Part shown: positions 7,737 through 17,418 of the stretch, piece by piece
Layout of the letters: every line of letters begins with the position of its first letter
Numbering within the stretch: position 1 is the first letter of the stretch
Source of the DNA: Thermoleophilia bacterium
GTDB lineage: Bacteria; Actinomycetota; Thermoleophilia; RBG-16-64-13
Length of the DNA: 64,000 bases
Direction: 5' to 3'
Assembly (NCBI GenBank): GCA_027493445.1
Contig: JAOSKU010000001.1
Location: 1,577,314-1,641,313, forward strand
Translations under genes and position numbers: made by a program
The notes under the pieces: generated by a model
What the model saw: only the letters and a program-made list of their open reading frames with translations
The model's database searches: none
Told to the model about the DNA's origin: nothing

Positions 7737-9281
7737 TCAGTGAGCGGGCCCCCACTGGGACCTCAACGCGAGAGCCCTCATTCCGGCCGCCTCGAAAGGC
7801 GGCGGCTCTTCCGGAGACTCGAACGTGCGCATGACGCCGTTGTAGAGGATCTTCGCCACGTGGCCCCGCGTGGCGATGCCGTAGGGATCGAAATGCGTCG
7901 GGCTCTTCCCATCTACCAGCCCGTTGTAATGCGCAATCGATACGTACTTGCGGTCGGCCTCCGGGACATCACCGAACGGCAGCCGGTAGTCCGGCGGGGG
8001 GTCCTCCAGGAACAACTCCTGGGACCGGACAATGACCCGAACCAGCTGCATCCGAGTGAGTGCTTCCCAGGGGCGGAAGGTGTCGTCGGCAAAACCGCTC
8101 ACCAGATAGTATTTTGCCGCTTCTTCCACGAAATCGAAGGGGTAGGGATCGCTCGAGGGAGGCACATCGGTGAACGTGGGCATATCGACGTTGGTCAGCT
8201 CCTCGTCGTGATACCAGAAGGTCATGACGGCCATCTTCGCGAGCTGAGCCCTGAGAACCGGCTCATAGGGCCGAAAAGTCCCGTCGGGATACCCGGAGAC
8301 GACCTGCAGATTCCACAGAGCCACGATCGCGGGGAAGAACTCGAGCTGGGCCGGTACGTCGCTGAAAGGTGACTGACCCACGCGGACAGTCGCCGTGGTC
8401 TCGGCCGCGGAGGCGCCGTCGTCGGCCCGGACGGTGACCGTATACGTACCCTTCTCGTTCCAGGCGTGCTCCCACTGCCAGACCAGCAGGCCGAGCACCG
8501 GTCCTTCGGAGATAAGCTCCAGGTGATCGCTCTGCCCATCGCCGTAGTCGACCATCACCTCCGGCTCGGCGGTATCCGGGTCGAAAACGCCACCCATCCC
8601 GACGACCGGCAACCCGATAGCCGCGTACAACACGGGCGTCTCGCCCCAGAAGACCTGCGGTGCAACGTTATTAGCGGCAAGACCCGTGAACACTGGTCTG
8701 TCGAGCGCCATCGAGGAGACCCACAACGCGTCCTGCTCGATATCCTCAGGAGCAACCGGATCGGCCAATCCCGTGAAGAAGTCGAGGCTGGAGGCGCCGG
8801 TGGCTCCTTGCTGGTCAAAGACGAACCGGACCTCGAAGGGACCCGGGGTCGTCCCGGGGTGGACGGCGGAATAGCCGGCCCACCACTGGTAACCCGGCTT
8901 GTCGCGCAGGCTGATGCCCGGTATGTCGTCCGGTTCGTACATCGCGGTGAATTCTGTGGCGAAGAAGTCGCTGATGACCTCGGACGAGGTCAACGTGCCG
9001 GACACGGCCCCCGTGTAGGTGGCCGAGACGAGCTCCCACTCCCCGGGGAAGCGCACGGCCACCAATCCCCGAACGTCTTCGTCGAGAGAGTCGCCGTCCT
9101 CCTCCATGCTCGGGATCTCGACGGTGAGGGTGACGGTGTACGTGGAACTCGGCGGCCCGGAGGGGGCATCGACCGCCGTAATCGTCAGACAGCCGCTCAG
9201 CATCAGCGCCGCCAAGGCCAGGAGCGCGAATGACCCGAAACGCGCTAGTCCTCTCGCTTGTACGCCGAGAATCTTTGCCAT
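7737..9281 (-). CDS. SLH-domain envelope lipoprotein with PKD-like module
   Basis: The 514-residue protein starts with a lipoprotein signal peptide ending LMLSGC (Cys31). The middle contains a beta-rich region and a PKD/cadherin-like module around residues 200-300 (VDYGDGQSDH, GTYTVTVRADDG). Three SLH repeats occupy the C-terminus, beginning at about 306 (FSDVPAQ), 370 (FTDVPPS) and 436 (FGDVPEAD), each with a G(Y/F)xDxTF(R)P-type core. SLH domains bind secondary cell-wall polymers, so the protein probably sits in the cell envelope with both a lipid and a wall anchor. It is a single gene with about 160 bp before the response-regulator gene and 264 bp upstream free of genes. Confidence 0.88.
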   Translation of the reverse strand: MAKILGVQARGLARFGSFALLALAALMLSGCLTITAVDAPSGPPSSTYTVTLTVEIPSMEEDGDSLDEDVRGLVAVRFPGEWELVSATYTGAVSGTLTSSEVISDFFATEFTAMYEPDDIPGISLRDKPGYQWWAGYSAVHPGTTPGPFEVRFVFDQQGATGASSLDFFTGLADPVAPEDIEQDALWVSSMALDRPVFTGLAANNVAPQVFWGETPVLYAAIGLPVVGMGGVFDPDTAEPEVMVDYGDGQSDHLELISEGPVLGLLVWQWEHAWNEKGTYTVTVRADDGASAAETTATVRVGQSPFSDVPAQLEFFPAIVALWNLQVVSGYPDGTFRPYEPVLRAQLAKMAVMTFWYHDEELTNVDMPTFTDVPPSSDPYPFDFVEEAAKYYLVSGFADDTFRPWEALTRMQLVRVIVRSQELFLEDPPPDYRLPFGDVPEADRKYVSIAHYNGLVDGKSPTHFDPYGIATRGHVAKILYNGVMRTFESPEEPPPFEAAGMRALALRSQWGPAH

Positions 9282-9545
9282 TTGACCCCCTCACTGTCGT
9301 TTCTTCAAGCGCGCTCACCTACGCTCCTCACCCTACGCTCAGCGCCCATCTTTTGGCAAGCGTAATAATCAGACGCCGGTGTGCCGACTTAACAACTTAG
9401 ACTACAGACAACTCCAATCGTAGTGGGCTGAGTTGGCATGCATCCAGGGTGGCCCTTGCCAGTCTGGACTAGAGCGCTCAACCAGGACGCAGGCGTAACC
9501 GCGAGGCAGGTTGCAGCAGCGTGATCCGTACGCCCCCTACACCCC

Positions 9546-10745
9546 CTACACCACCTCGACTACCGCGGACTCTCGGTAGCCGGTGATCACCCGGCGGTAG
9601 CCCCGCAACATGGCGTCGACCGCGGGGTCGGTGGTGTCCACCCGCATGCGGTGGTAGGGCAGGCTGAGGAGCTTCCCGGGCGTGGCGATCACGCGCACAT
9701 TGGCTGGGCCCACTCGCCGGATCACCTCGGGGCTCAACTGCTGATTTCCCCGGCCGAAGATGAATCCCTGACCGCCGACCGGAGTGGCGATGATCTCTGC
9801 GCCCGGCACACGGCCGCACGTGGATTTCGTGGAGGTCTCGGGAATCGGTGCCCGCCCGCCGGCGGGGGCGATGAGCCCGCCGCCGGGTACCTGCTCGAGC
9901 AGGGATAGCAGGTCCTTCTCGGTGGCGTCGACGGCAACCAGCCTTCCATCGCGCACCACGTCGATGCCCAGGAGGGTGTTGGGCAGGCCGAGCCTGTCCA
10001 TGATGGCCCGAGGCGTGGTGCCGGAGCCGACGAGGTACAGGCAGCCGGGCCGCATGTCCTCCACGATCCTCTCGGCGATGGAAGCCACGGCCGCCTCCTC
10101 CGACAGGGCGCGACCGCCGACCTTTGCCCCCTGGGTCAGGCGCGGCTCGTGGGGCACACGCAGGTAGCCGTAGAGCCGGGCGTGCAGCTCGCCCTGACGG
10201 AAGGCCTCCTCATCTATGTCCATCACCTCGAGCTCACTGGTGCGGTTGATCTTGCCCTCCAGGAAGAGCCGGGCCAGCTCGCCCGCGGTGCGCGGGTTGG
10301 CGGCGAAGACCCCGGAGTGGATCTTGCAGCCGGTGGGGATGCCCACCACCGGCAGCGTGTTGCCGACCACATCGTAGATGTCACGGGCAGTGCCGTCGCC
10401 GCCGGCGAACAGGAGCAGGTCGACGCCGCGCTCGAGCATCTCACGGGCCGCCCGCCGGGTATCGGCCGCCGAGGTGCGCCCGGGATCGATCATGCCCAGA
10501 ACATTGGGGTGAAGTCCGGCGACCAGGGCCTCCTCCTCTCCCATGGCGCCCGGGTAGGTGAGCAGCTCGAGGCCGGCGGCCAGGGGCCGAAGGGACTCCA
10601 GGGCTTCAGTCGACCGGCGCGGGGAGAGGCACACGGCTCCGAGGGCGAAGGCCCGGCGCACCGTGTCCTCCCCATCACTGCCCTTGAGGCCCACCCGGCC
10701 GCCGATACCAGCCAGCGGGTTGACGATCAGGCCTAGCCGTTTCAC
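9546..10745 (-). CDS. ATP-NAD kinase-like protein (AcoX/COG3199 family)
   Basis: The protein has 399 residues. The N-terminus LGLIVNPLAGIGGRVGLKGSD and the GGDGT motif (about residues 114-118, FAGGDGTARD) with GIPTGCKIHS are hallmarks of the NAD/diacylglycerol-kinase superfamily branch annotated as ATP-NAD kinase or AcoX. The family is often found beside dehydrogenase complexes or PLP enzymes; here gcvPB lies upstream on the same strand after 171 bp. The true substrate is unproven, with NAD phosphorylation the homology-based guess. Confidence 0.82.
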   Translation of the reverse strand: MKRLGLIVNPLAGIGGRVGLKGSDGEDTVRRAFALGAVCLSPRRSTEALESLRPLAAGLELLTYPGAMGEEEALVAGLHPNVLGMIDPGRTSAADTRRAAREMLERGVDLLLFAGGDGTARDIYDVVGNTLPVVGIPTGCKIHSGVFAANPRTAGELARLFLEGKINRTSELEVMDIDEEAFRQGELHARLYGYLRVPHEPRLTQGAKVGGRALSEEAAVASIAERIVEDMRPGCLYLVGSGTTPRAIMDRLGLPNTLLGIDVVRDGRLVAVDATEKDLLSLLEQVPGGGLIAPAGGRAPIPETSTKSTCGRVPGAEIIATPVGGQGFIFGRGNQQLSPEVIRRVGPANVRVIATPGKLLSLPYHRMRVDTTDPAVDAMLRGYRRVITGYRESAVVEVV

Positions 10746-10916
10746 GGCGTGAACAGGCGGACGCAGAGCGAGCAGCCACGCGGAAGGCGATCGCGCCGGT
10801 GGTACCGGTGCGGGTGCCGGCGCCTTCGAGGCCCGCCTCCCGGCACGTAGACACGGGTCGAGCAGCTGCGCGCCGCCCGACCGCCGCCACTGTGTAGTGC
10901 TACCCGCAAGGCGGCC

Positions 10917-12541
10917 CTACCCCGCCGGGTTCAGCCGCTTCCACACCCGCCAAGTGGTCACCACCTTGTCGATCTCGTGCAGGGGCGACTCGTCCATGCG
11001 CGGTGCCGAGCTCTTGTGGGGCGCCGTGGCCACCAACTGGGGGTCGCTATACGCCTCCTCGGCCACCCGCCGGATGATCTCCGCGTACTCGTCCAGGTCG
11101 GCCTTGGAGTAGCTCTCGGCCGGCTCGGGGGTGAAGGGCTCGGGCACCACCCAGGGCTCGTGGCTGCTGAAGTAGTTATTCACGCCGTAATCGAGGATGC
11201 GACGCTCGACGTCTTCGGTGCCGATACCCGTTTCTTCCTCGAGCCGTCCCCAGCTGTAGCGGGCCTCTTCCAGGCGACCGGCGTTGGGGGAGTAAGGCAG
11301 GTCGAGCCCGGGCACCTCCCGGAAGCGCTTCATGAGGTAACGGTTGTTCATGACGGCCGTCTCGGAAACCTGGCGCAACCCCTCAGCCCCCAGGCTCATC
11401 ACCCAAGCGTAGGCGCGCAGCACCACTTGCGTGTTCCCCAGGAAGGCCCGCACCTTGCCGATGCTCTCCGGTAGGTCGTAGTCGAGGAAGTAGCGCTCGC
11501 CGTCGAACTCCACCAGCGGACGGGGCAGGAAACGGCGCAGGCCTGGCGCACCATGACCGCCCCGCAACCCGGTCCCATGGACCCGTGGGGCGAGGAGAAG
11601 GTCTTGTGCAGGTTGAAGTGGCAGAGGTCGAAGCCGGCCTCCCGCGCCCGGGCGATACCCATGATGCCGTTCAGGTTGGCCTGGTCGTAGGAGCAGAGGC
11701 CGCCGGCAGCATGCACCGCGTCGGTGAGCTCCTTGATATGGGGGTTGTAGAGACCGGTGTCCTCGGGGTTGGTGATGAGCAGTCCGGCCGTGCGCTCGGA
11801 GAGGGCGGCCTCGAGCTGCTCCAGGTTGGGATAGCCCTTCTCGTCGGGGTAGAGCACGATGAGCTTGTAGCCGAGCACCGCCGGCGTGGCCGAGTCTGCC
11901 GGGTGGGAGAAGATGGTGGTGATGATCTCGTCGCGGGTGTCGCCCTGGCCGTTGGCCTCGTGGTAGGCCCGGATGATGGAGGCGTTGGCGAAGATGGCCT
12001 GCGCTCCGGAGGAGGGCTGGAAGCTCACCGCGTCCAGGCCGGAGAGCTCGCAGCACATGCGGCCGAAGCGGTAGGCGATCTCGAGGATGCCCTGCACGCT
12101 CTCGTCAGGCTGCCAAGGGTGCAGATCGGCCATCTTGGGCGACCGGGCCAGGAACTCGTTGACCTTGGGGGAGTACTTCATGGTACAGGTGCCCAGGCCG
12201 AGGTCGATGGTGATGTCGGTGCCCATGGTCATCTGGCTCAGGCGCATGAAGTGACGCAGCACCTGCGGTTGGGCCAGCTCGGGCAGGTTCGGGAGCTCCG
12301 GCCGGGCAAGCCCGGCCGGGATGAGCGCCGCCGGGTCGCCCACCACCGCGCGGATGCCCGGTTCGAGCGGCGGCGGCAGGACGCCCCGCTCGCCCTCGGT
12401 ACCCATCTCCATGATGAGCGGCTCCTGCCAGCGGACGGCCTGGAAGCCCTGACGAAGGTGTCGAGGGGCGGCATGGCCGTCGCCCGAAGGTGCGCCGCCG
12501 CTGCCGGCTGCGGTGCCGCCCACCTGCTCAGCCCCGCTCAT
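10917..12541 (-). pseudogene. gcvPB: Glycine dehydrogenase (decarboxylating) subunit 2, frameshifted
   Basis: The ATG at 12541 overlaps the gcvPA stop (ATGA). The frame reads GcvPB through the PLP lysine motif NLHKTFSSPHG (about Lys313) to MVRQA. It must then shift by one base near 11538-11545 to continue with LRRFLPRPLVEFDGERY...RAYAWVMSLG to the stop at 10917. Both halves are well conserved, so the break is a single missing base. With GcvPA it forms the P-protein, which decarboxylates glycine and loads aminomethyl onto GcvH lipoate. gcvT and gcvH are not in the window. The restored length of about 540 residues is slightly longer than usual because of an extended N-terminus. Confidence 0.88.
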
Positions 12542-13938
12542 GCCGTCACCTCCGCCACCGTCCGGGCCAGGGTGTCGAGATCGTCCTGGGTGTGGACCTC
12601 GGTGACGCAGAAAAGGGCGCTCTGCCCCAGCTCCGGGAAGTCGACCGAGAGATCCTTGCCCCCGAAGATGCCCCGCTCGAGCAGGGCGGCGTTGATCTCG
12701 GCCACGGTCTTGCCGGTGCTGCCGAAGTCGACCAGGAACTCTTTGAAGGCGGGCGCGGCCAGAGCCGGCGCCCGCACGCCCTCGATCTCATCGAGTCGCC
12801 GGGCCGCGTAGGCCGCTTTGGCCGCGATAGTCTCCCCCACCTCGCGCATACCCTTGGGACCCATCAGCGAAAGGTAGACGGCCGCCGCAATGGTCCACAG
12901 GCCGGTGGTGGTGCCGGTGAAGTCGCGCGATTCCTCCCGCTTGACCCAGGAGGTCTCCACCCAGTTGGCCCAGCCGTAGCCCAGGCCGCTGCCGTCTTCG
13001 GTGCGCATGATCGAGGTGAGCAAGGAAGGGATCTCAGCCAGCCACTTCGGGTCGTGCCTGGTGGCCACGAAGCCCCCCAGGCCACCGCCGTGCTGCATGT
13101 GCACGCCCAAGGGCTGCACCTCGCCGCTCACGATGTCGGCGCCGTAGTGGCTGGGAGGCGCGAGCACGCCCAAGGAGATGGGATCGACCCCCACCACGCA
13201 GAGAGCGCCCCGCTCGTGAGCCAGATCGGCGATCTCGGCTCCCTGGGTCTCGAGGACGCCCAGGAAGCTGGGGTTCTCGAAGTAGATAGCGGCGGTGTTG
13301 GGGGTGAGCTTGCTCTCGAGGTCGGCCAGGTGGAGCAGACCAGAGCCCGGCTCCATGGCCACCTCCACGATCTCGACCGCGCTCCGGGCGAAGTTGTGCA
13401 GCTGGGCCCGCTTCTCCGGGTTGAGGTTGCGGGGCACGAGCACCCGGCCGCGATCGGTCAGGCGGGAGGCCATGAGTAGGGCGGTGGAGGTGGCCGCCGA
13501 CCAATCGTAGGTGGTGAGGCCCACAGCGTCCATGTCCAGCAGTTCCGCCAGCAGGCTCTGGAACTCGAAGTAGGCCTGGTTCTTGCCGTGGTCTGAGTAC
13601 CAGAGCCCACCGTAAGCCGTCAAGAACTCGCCCCGATTGACGATCTCGTCGCACAGAGCCGGCACGTAGTGCTGCCAGCAGCCTCCGCCCAGGAAGCTCA
13701 GGGCGTCCTCACAGCTGAGGTTCTTGTCGAGCAACCCGCCCACGTGCCGGCGCAAGGCCAGCTCGGAGGGCAGAGCCGCGGGCAGGTCGAGGGGTCGCCC
13801 CAGGCGCAGGTGGGACGGGATGTCGCGGTAGAGCTCCTCCACATCGGCGGCGCCGACGGCCGCGAGCATCTCCGCCCGGGTAGCGAGGGCCGAGTTGGGG
13901 ATGTATGGATGGGCGGGAGGGTGATCGGCCGCTGTCAT
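12538..13938 (-). CDS. gcvPA: Glycine dehydrogenase (decarboxylating) subunit 1
   Basis: The 466-residue protein starts at the ATG at 13938, immediately behind a perfect AAGGAGGT ribosome site; an in-frame extension to 14004 is not supported. Characteristic GcvPA segments include YIPNS near the start, FLGGGCWQHYVP, ITAYGG-like LTAYGGLWYSDHGKNQ, TTYDWSAATSTA and LGVHMQHGGGLGGF. It is the catalytically accessory half of the two-subunit P-protein found in Firmicutes, Actinobacteria and Archaea. The stop overlaps the gcvPB start by ATGA. A TTGACA-bearing promoter lies about 100 bp upstream. Confidence 0.92.
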   Translation of the reverse strand: MTAADHPPAHPYIPNSALATRAEMLAAVGAADVEELYRDIPSHLRLGRPLDLPAALPSELALRRHVGGLLDKNLSCEDALSFLGGGCWQHYVPALCDEIVNRGEFLTAYGGLWYSDHGKNQAYFEFQSLLAELLDMDAVGLTTYDWSAATSTALLMASRLTDRGRVLVPRNLNPEKRAQLHNFARSAVEIVEVAMEPGSGLLHLADLESKLTPNTAAIYFENPSFLGVLETQGAEIADLAHERGALCVVGVDPISLGVLAPPSHYGADIVSGEVQPLGVHMQHGGGLGGFVATRHDPKWLAEIPSLLTSIMRTEDGSGLGYGWANWVETSWVKREESRDFTGTTTGLWTIAAAVYLSLMGPKGMREVGETIAAKAAYAARRLDEIEGVRAPALAAPAFKEFLVDFGSTGKTVAEINAALLERGIFGGKDLSVDFPELGQSALFCVTEVHTQDDLDTLARTVAEVTA

Positions 13939-14025
13939 GAAGCTACCTCCTTGGCGGTGAGACGGTTCGGCGCACGGCCGATGTCGGAGCGCCCGCACCC
14001 GCACCAGGTGGGGACTCGTGCCACC

Positions 14026-14056
14026 AACCTAACCGCATCTGGTGACCGGCTGTCAA
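14026..14056 (-). promoter_or_regulatory. Probable promoter of gcvPA-gcvPB
   Basis: On the minus strand a perfect TTGACA (14056-14051) is followed after 18-19 bp by TTAGGTT, a weak -10. The position, about 90 bp before the gcvPA start, is reasonable. I looked for a glycine riboswitch between here and the start codon and did not find the conserved aptamer core. Confidence 0.45.
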
Positions 14057-14178
14057 TGCGTCCAGCGGCACCGGCGAGCGGGAAATCATCGTGAGCCGCT
14101 CTCCGGCTCTGGGAAGGGAGGCCCTTGCCGGGCCAGGGAAAGGCGCAAAGGACCGTGCTATTCTCAGCATAGACCATC

Positions 14179-14655
14179 ATGAGCGACTTCACCGACAGCC
14201 TGGACGAAGGCCGGTATCGCCTGACCGATGACGTCCGCGACCGCCTTGCTACCTCCTTTGCTGCCGGTCTCGACGATGAGCGCGTCCTCTTCGCCACGCT
14301 CTACGGCTCCGCCGTGGAAGGCGAAGCCGAGAGTAGCGTCCACGATCTGGACGTGGCGCTGTACGTGACGGAATCCGCCCTCAGCCAGGTCTGGCAGACC
14401 GAGAGCGACCTGGGAGCCGTCCTCGAGCAGCGAGCACGGGAGATCATGGGCGAGGCGGTGCCGGTCGATGTACGTGTCTACAACGAAGCGCCCATCCACG
14501 CCCAGTTCCGCGCTCTGACCGGGAGGCTCCTAGTCATACGCGACAGGGACGCGTTCGTGCGGGTGGTGGAGTACATAGTGCCCCGCCATCTCGACATGGA
14601 GCCGCTGCGCCGGCAGGCCCTCCACGACCTCATCTCGGCCAGGCAGGCCTCATGA
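14179..14655 (+). CDS. mntA: MntA-type nucleotidyltransferase antitoxin
   Basis: The 158-residue minimal nucleotidyltransferase has GS at 43-44, then Asp56 and Asp58 (HDLDVAL), and a third acidic residue Asp97 (VDVRVY). The spacing GS-x11-DxD is one residue longer than the usual GS-x10-DxD. In characterised pairs MntA adds AMP to a tyrosine of its HepT partner and so silences it (type VII toxin-antitoxin). The stop overlaps the hepT start by ATGA, so the two are co-translated. A TATTCT -10-like element sits close upstream in a small inverted repeat (TGCT-N6-AGCA), possibly for autoregulation. Confidence 0.85.
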   Translation: MSDFTDSLDEGRYRLTDDVRDRLATSFAAGLDDERVLFATLYGSAVEGEAESSVHDLDVALYVTESALSQVWQTESDLGAVLEQRAREIMGEAVPVDVRVYNEAPIHAQFRALTGRLLVIRDRDAFVRVVEYIVPRHLDMEPLRRQALHDLISARQAS

Positions 14656-15068
14656 GCCTGGATCAGGAGCGGGTGGCCAAGTTTGTGGGCGACATCCGGC
14701 AGTCGCGCGACCGGCTCCTCCGTATTGCCGAGATGCCGGAGAAAGACTTCCTGACTGACCTCGATAGTCAGGACATCGCCCGCTCGCGGCTCCTGACGAT
14801 GATCCAAGCGGCCCTCGGCATCTGCTACCACGTGTGCGCCAAGGAGTTCGACTACGTACCGAGCGACTACGCCGCCTGCTTCAGCAGGCTTGGTGAGGCC
14901 GGGCTCCTCGACCCTGGGCTGGCGGCCCGTCTGGTCGCTATGGCCCGCTTCCGCAATCGGCTGGTCCATCTGTACTGGGAAACGGATTACCGCATCGTGC
15001 ATGGGATCATCCGAAACGATCTGCCCGATCTCGACAGCTTCGTCCTGGCGGTGGAGAAGCTGCTCTAG
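14652..15068 (+). CDS. hepT: HepT-type HEPN ribonuclease toxin
   Basis: The 138-residue all-helical DUF86/HepT protein has the catalytic motif R-x4-H-x-Y at Arg101, His106 and Tyr108 (RNRLVHLYW). The tyrosine is the residue AMPylated by MntA in studied systems. HEPN toxins cleave tRNA or mRNA and halt growth; the pair acts in plasmid or island maintenance and in phage defence. The gene overlaps mntA by 4 bp. A degenerate repeat copy and gene remnants begin 100 bp downstream, consistent with an accessory location. Confidence 0.88.
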   Translation: MSLDQERVAKFVGDIRQSRDRLLRIAEMPEKDFLTDLDSQDIARSRLLTMIQAALGICYHVCAKEFDYVPSDYAACFSRLGEAGLLDPGLAARLVAMARFRNRLVHLYWETDYRIVHGIIRNDLPDLDSFVLAVEKLL

Positions 15069-15167
15069 AGCGGCCTTCCTACCGGTCCCGAGGCGCCGCC
15101 GACCTGCAGCGGCGCCTCGACCTGGTTCGTCGGGCCTCAAGCAGCCGATTCCGGAGCTTGGGCATAG

Positions 15168-15239
15168 CAGGCTGTTGAAAAACGAAGCCTTGGCCCCCGG
15201 AGCGCACTGGGTGGCGCCCTGCGGCGTTGTCAGCAACTC
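15168..15239 (+). repeat. Short-form copy of the dispersed palindromic repeat (MITE-like)
   Basis: The sequence begins CAGGCTGTTGAAAA and contains the family core GAAGCCTTGGCC ... GCGCACTGGG.GGCGC..TGCGGCGT, ending in a decayed inverse of its start. It corresponds to the first half of the 162-bp repeats at 17423 and 59472, with the middle deleted, as in the 20356 copy. It abuts the truncated SRPBCC gene. Confidence 0.65.
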
Positions 15240-15500
15240 CCCGGTCTCGAGCAGCGTCTTCAGGCCGGAGAGGATCTGCGGCCGGCCGCCGTAGAGCTCG
15301 TCGTTGGCGTCCTCACGCAGCTGGTCGTGGGTGACGGTCAGCCGGCAGGAATCGCCCACCGGCTCGATCTCCCAGGTGACCCTCGAGGTACCCTCGCTCT
15401 TCGCATCATCACTCCACAGGGCGGTGAAGCTCTGCACGAGCCGGCCTGGGGGATCGACCTCCAGATTCTCGCCCTCGGCGATGGCGATGCCCGCATCCAT
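15240..15500 (-). pseudogene. SRPBCC/AHSA1-domain protein, C-terminal half only
   Basis: The minus-strand reading [17 protein letters not shown] ... VTWEIEPVGDSCRLTVTH ... LSGLKTLLETGE matches the C-terminal half of AHSA1/SRPBCC ligand-binding domains. The N-terminal half is missing; upstream sequence merges into the tail of the decayed SDR gene. The 3' end runs without a stop into the repeat copy at 15168-15239. This is a remnant from deletion, not a functional gene. The long frame continuing to 14478 on this strand is antisense to hepT and not credible. Confidence 0.6.
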
Positions 15501-15599
15501 GGTGTCCTCCGATCGTCTCTTCAGCCCGCTGAGAGTCGCGACCCAGGGCTCGGCGCACTTGACTCAACCGGGCGGTGGGGTCCTCGAAGAGCAGGGGCT

Positions 15600-16397
15600 C
15601 GGGGTAGGTGACCCCCTGGCTTAGCCAGCAGGCGCCGTCAACCACGATCTCCGCCCCGGAGACGAAGGAGGCCTCGTCCGAGGCCAGGAACAAGGCCACC
15701 CAACCCACGTCCTCCGGCTGCCCGATGCGGCGTAGGGGGTGCTGTCGATCATGGCCTGCCTGAACTCGGGCGCCTCCAGCAGTGACGCCGCCATGCCGGT
15801 GTCGGTCAGCCCCGGAAGGATGCTGTTGGCCCGGATGCCTTTGTGTCCGTAGGCGTACGCGATGCTGCGGGTGAGGCCAAGGATGGCCGCTTTGGAGGTA
15901 GTGTAGGCGGCGCAGGGCCCCGAGAGCGGGGGCCCGCTTCCCTGGATGGCCGCCACCGACGACTGGTTGATTACCGCGCCGCCCCCGCTCGCGATCATGG
16001 CTGGGATGGCGTACTTGGCGCATAGATACGAGCCCTTGACGTTCACGGCCATGGTGGCGTCTCAGTCGGGTTCCTCGGCTTCCACCGGCCCCCCGTAGCC
16101 CCTGACGATGGCGGCGTTGCTGTAGAGCGCGTCCAGCCGGCCGTAGGTGGAGACGGTGCGGTCGACCATGGCCTCGACGTCGGCGGTGCTGCTTACGTCC
16201 GCCCGCATGAACACGCCCTGGCCGCCTTGGGCATCAAGCAGGCGCGCGGTCTCCCGGCCACCCTCCTCGTTCCAATCGACCACGGCCACCCGACACCCCT
16301 CCCGGGCGAAGAGCAGGCAGGCCGCCCGACCGATGCCGCTACCGCCCCCCGTGATGATGGCCACCTTGCCGGCCAACCTCGAACCCGTTGGGCTCAT
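15600..16397 (-). pseudogene. Short-chain dehydrogenase/reductase, broken by a stop and a frameshift
   Basis: The ATG at 16397 has AAGGGG upstream. The N-terminus shows the NAD-binding TGGGSGIG and VDW, then the frame hits TGA at 16064-16062, where family members have Trp ([15 protein letters not shown]). It continues in the same frame through SSVAAIQG and the YTTSK catalytic pair. It then needs one extra C in a C5 run (15735-15739) to finish as [33 protein letters not shown]. One nonsense plus one indel, together with a missing proper end, make this a likelier real pseudogene than the other broken genes here. Confidence 0.75.
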
Positions 16398-16553
16398 GTC
16401 ATCCCCTTTCGTTCGCCGGACCGCGGCACGTCGCCTCCGAGCTCGACATCGCCGCAGCGGGTCGAATATAGTGCGGGGAAGACCAGCAGGCCCAGGACTT
16501 GACGCAGAAACCGCCGGACTCGGGCGCAGAATCCTAACGCAGGGGAGGCAGAG

Positions 16554-17336
16554 ATGGCCACTTTTCTTCAGAACGCCGACCTGTGGCGGAGCACCCTGGA
16601 CAGGCTCGACCTCGAGATCGCCCCCGTCGCCATGAAGTACTGCACGCGGCAGCCGCCGGGTCTCGACCCGCTCGAACACCAGATGGCCTTCTGCGAGATG
16701 GTCAAGTACGCCCAGATCGGGCACGCCTTCTTCTCCCGCTTCGAGAATCACACCTGCGCGGCCGGACCACTGGTGCTGGGGGGACCCTCGGCCCCCGATG
16801 CCTACGAGACGGGCGATTTCGGGGCCGCGCTGGGCGCCTACGAGGAACCTCGGTCCATGCGACGGCGGTACGACGCCGCTCCCATGCTGGCCAAGGGCTC
16901 CATCGAGTGCGTGGCCTTCGCTCCCCTGGACAGGCTCACCTTCGAGCCCGACCTGCTGGTGCTCGTCTCCGACAGCACCGACAAGACCGCCATCCTGCTC
17001 CGGTCGCTGGTCTACAAGACAGGGGACATGTGGGAGAGCAGGTCCACCTTCGTGCTCGGCTGCGCCTGGCTGTACATCTATCCTTGTCTCTCGGGGGAAT
17101 GGAACTACATCACCACCGGGATGTCCATGGGGATGTCGAGGAGGAACCTGGTGCCGGCCGGCTACCAGCTCATCACCGTCCCCTACGACAAGCTCCCCAC
17201 CATGCTCGAGAACCTGCAGGACATGCCCTGGGAGCTCCCCCTGCTCACCGAAGGGGAAGATTTCATGGCCCGCACCTGCGCCCAGCTGGGCCTGGAGCCG
17301 GACCCGGTGCCCTTCTTCCTGCGCGACAGCCGCTGA
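16554..17336 (+). CDS. DUF169 (ArCR/COG2043) family protein
   Basis: The 260-residue protein starts at an ATG with GGGAGG upstream. The pattern of a conserved FCEM, cysteine in NHTCAAG with a GG ending, and the C-terminal ELPLLTEG resembles the uncharacterised DUF169 family common in anaerobes. The family's function is unknown; it is often near redox or methyl-transfer enzymes. It stands alone between the decayed SDR (divergent) and a lipoprotein gene 82 bp downstream. Confidence 0.7.
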   Translation: MATFLQNADLWRSTLDRLDLEIAPVAMKYCTRQPPGLDPLEHQMAFCEMVKYAQIGHAFFSRFENHTCAAGPLVLGGPSAPDAYETGDFGAALGAYEEPRSMRRRYDAAPMLAKGSIECVAFAPLDRLTFEPDLLVLVSDSTDKTAILLRSLVYKTGDMWESRSTFVLGCAWLYIYPCLSGEWNYITTGMSMGMSRRNLVPAGYQLITVPYDKLPTMLENLQDMPWELPLLTEGEDFMARTCAQLGLEPDPVPFFLRDSR

Positions 17337-17418
17337 CCTCCAAGGGAACGCCCAATCTCCGGCCGGCGTCGCACCTCCGGCACGCGCCTCAACGAACTTC
17401 CCGGAAGGAGATCGAGTC

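Noticed and set aside
14004-14178. Glycine riboswitch upstream of gcvPA
   Set aside because: A GGAGAG-like stretch is present, but the conserved aptamer core and the tandem arrangement are missing.
14478-15500. Long minus-strand frame continuing the SRPBCC remnant
   Set aside because: Beyond about 15240 it runs through a repeat copy and antisense to mntA/hepT; only the SRPBCC part is real.
16062-16064. In-frame TGA as selenocysteine in the SDR gene
   Set aside because: The position corresponds to a tryptophan in the family, no SECIS-like hairpin was seen, and the gene also has a frameshift.
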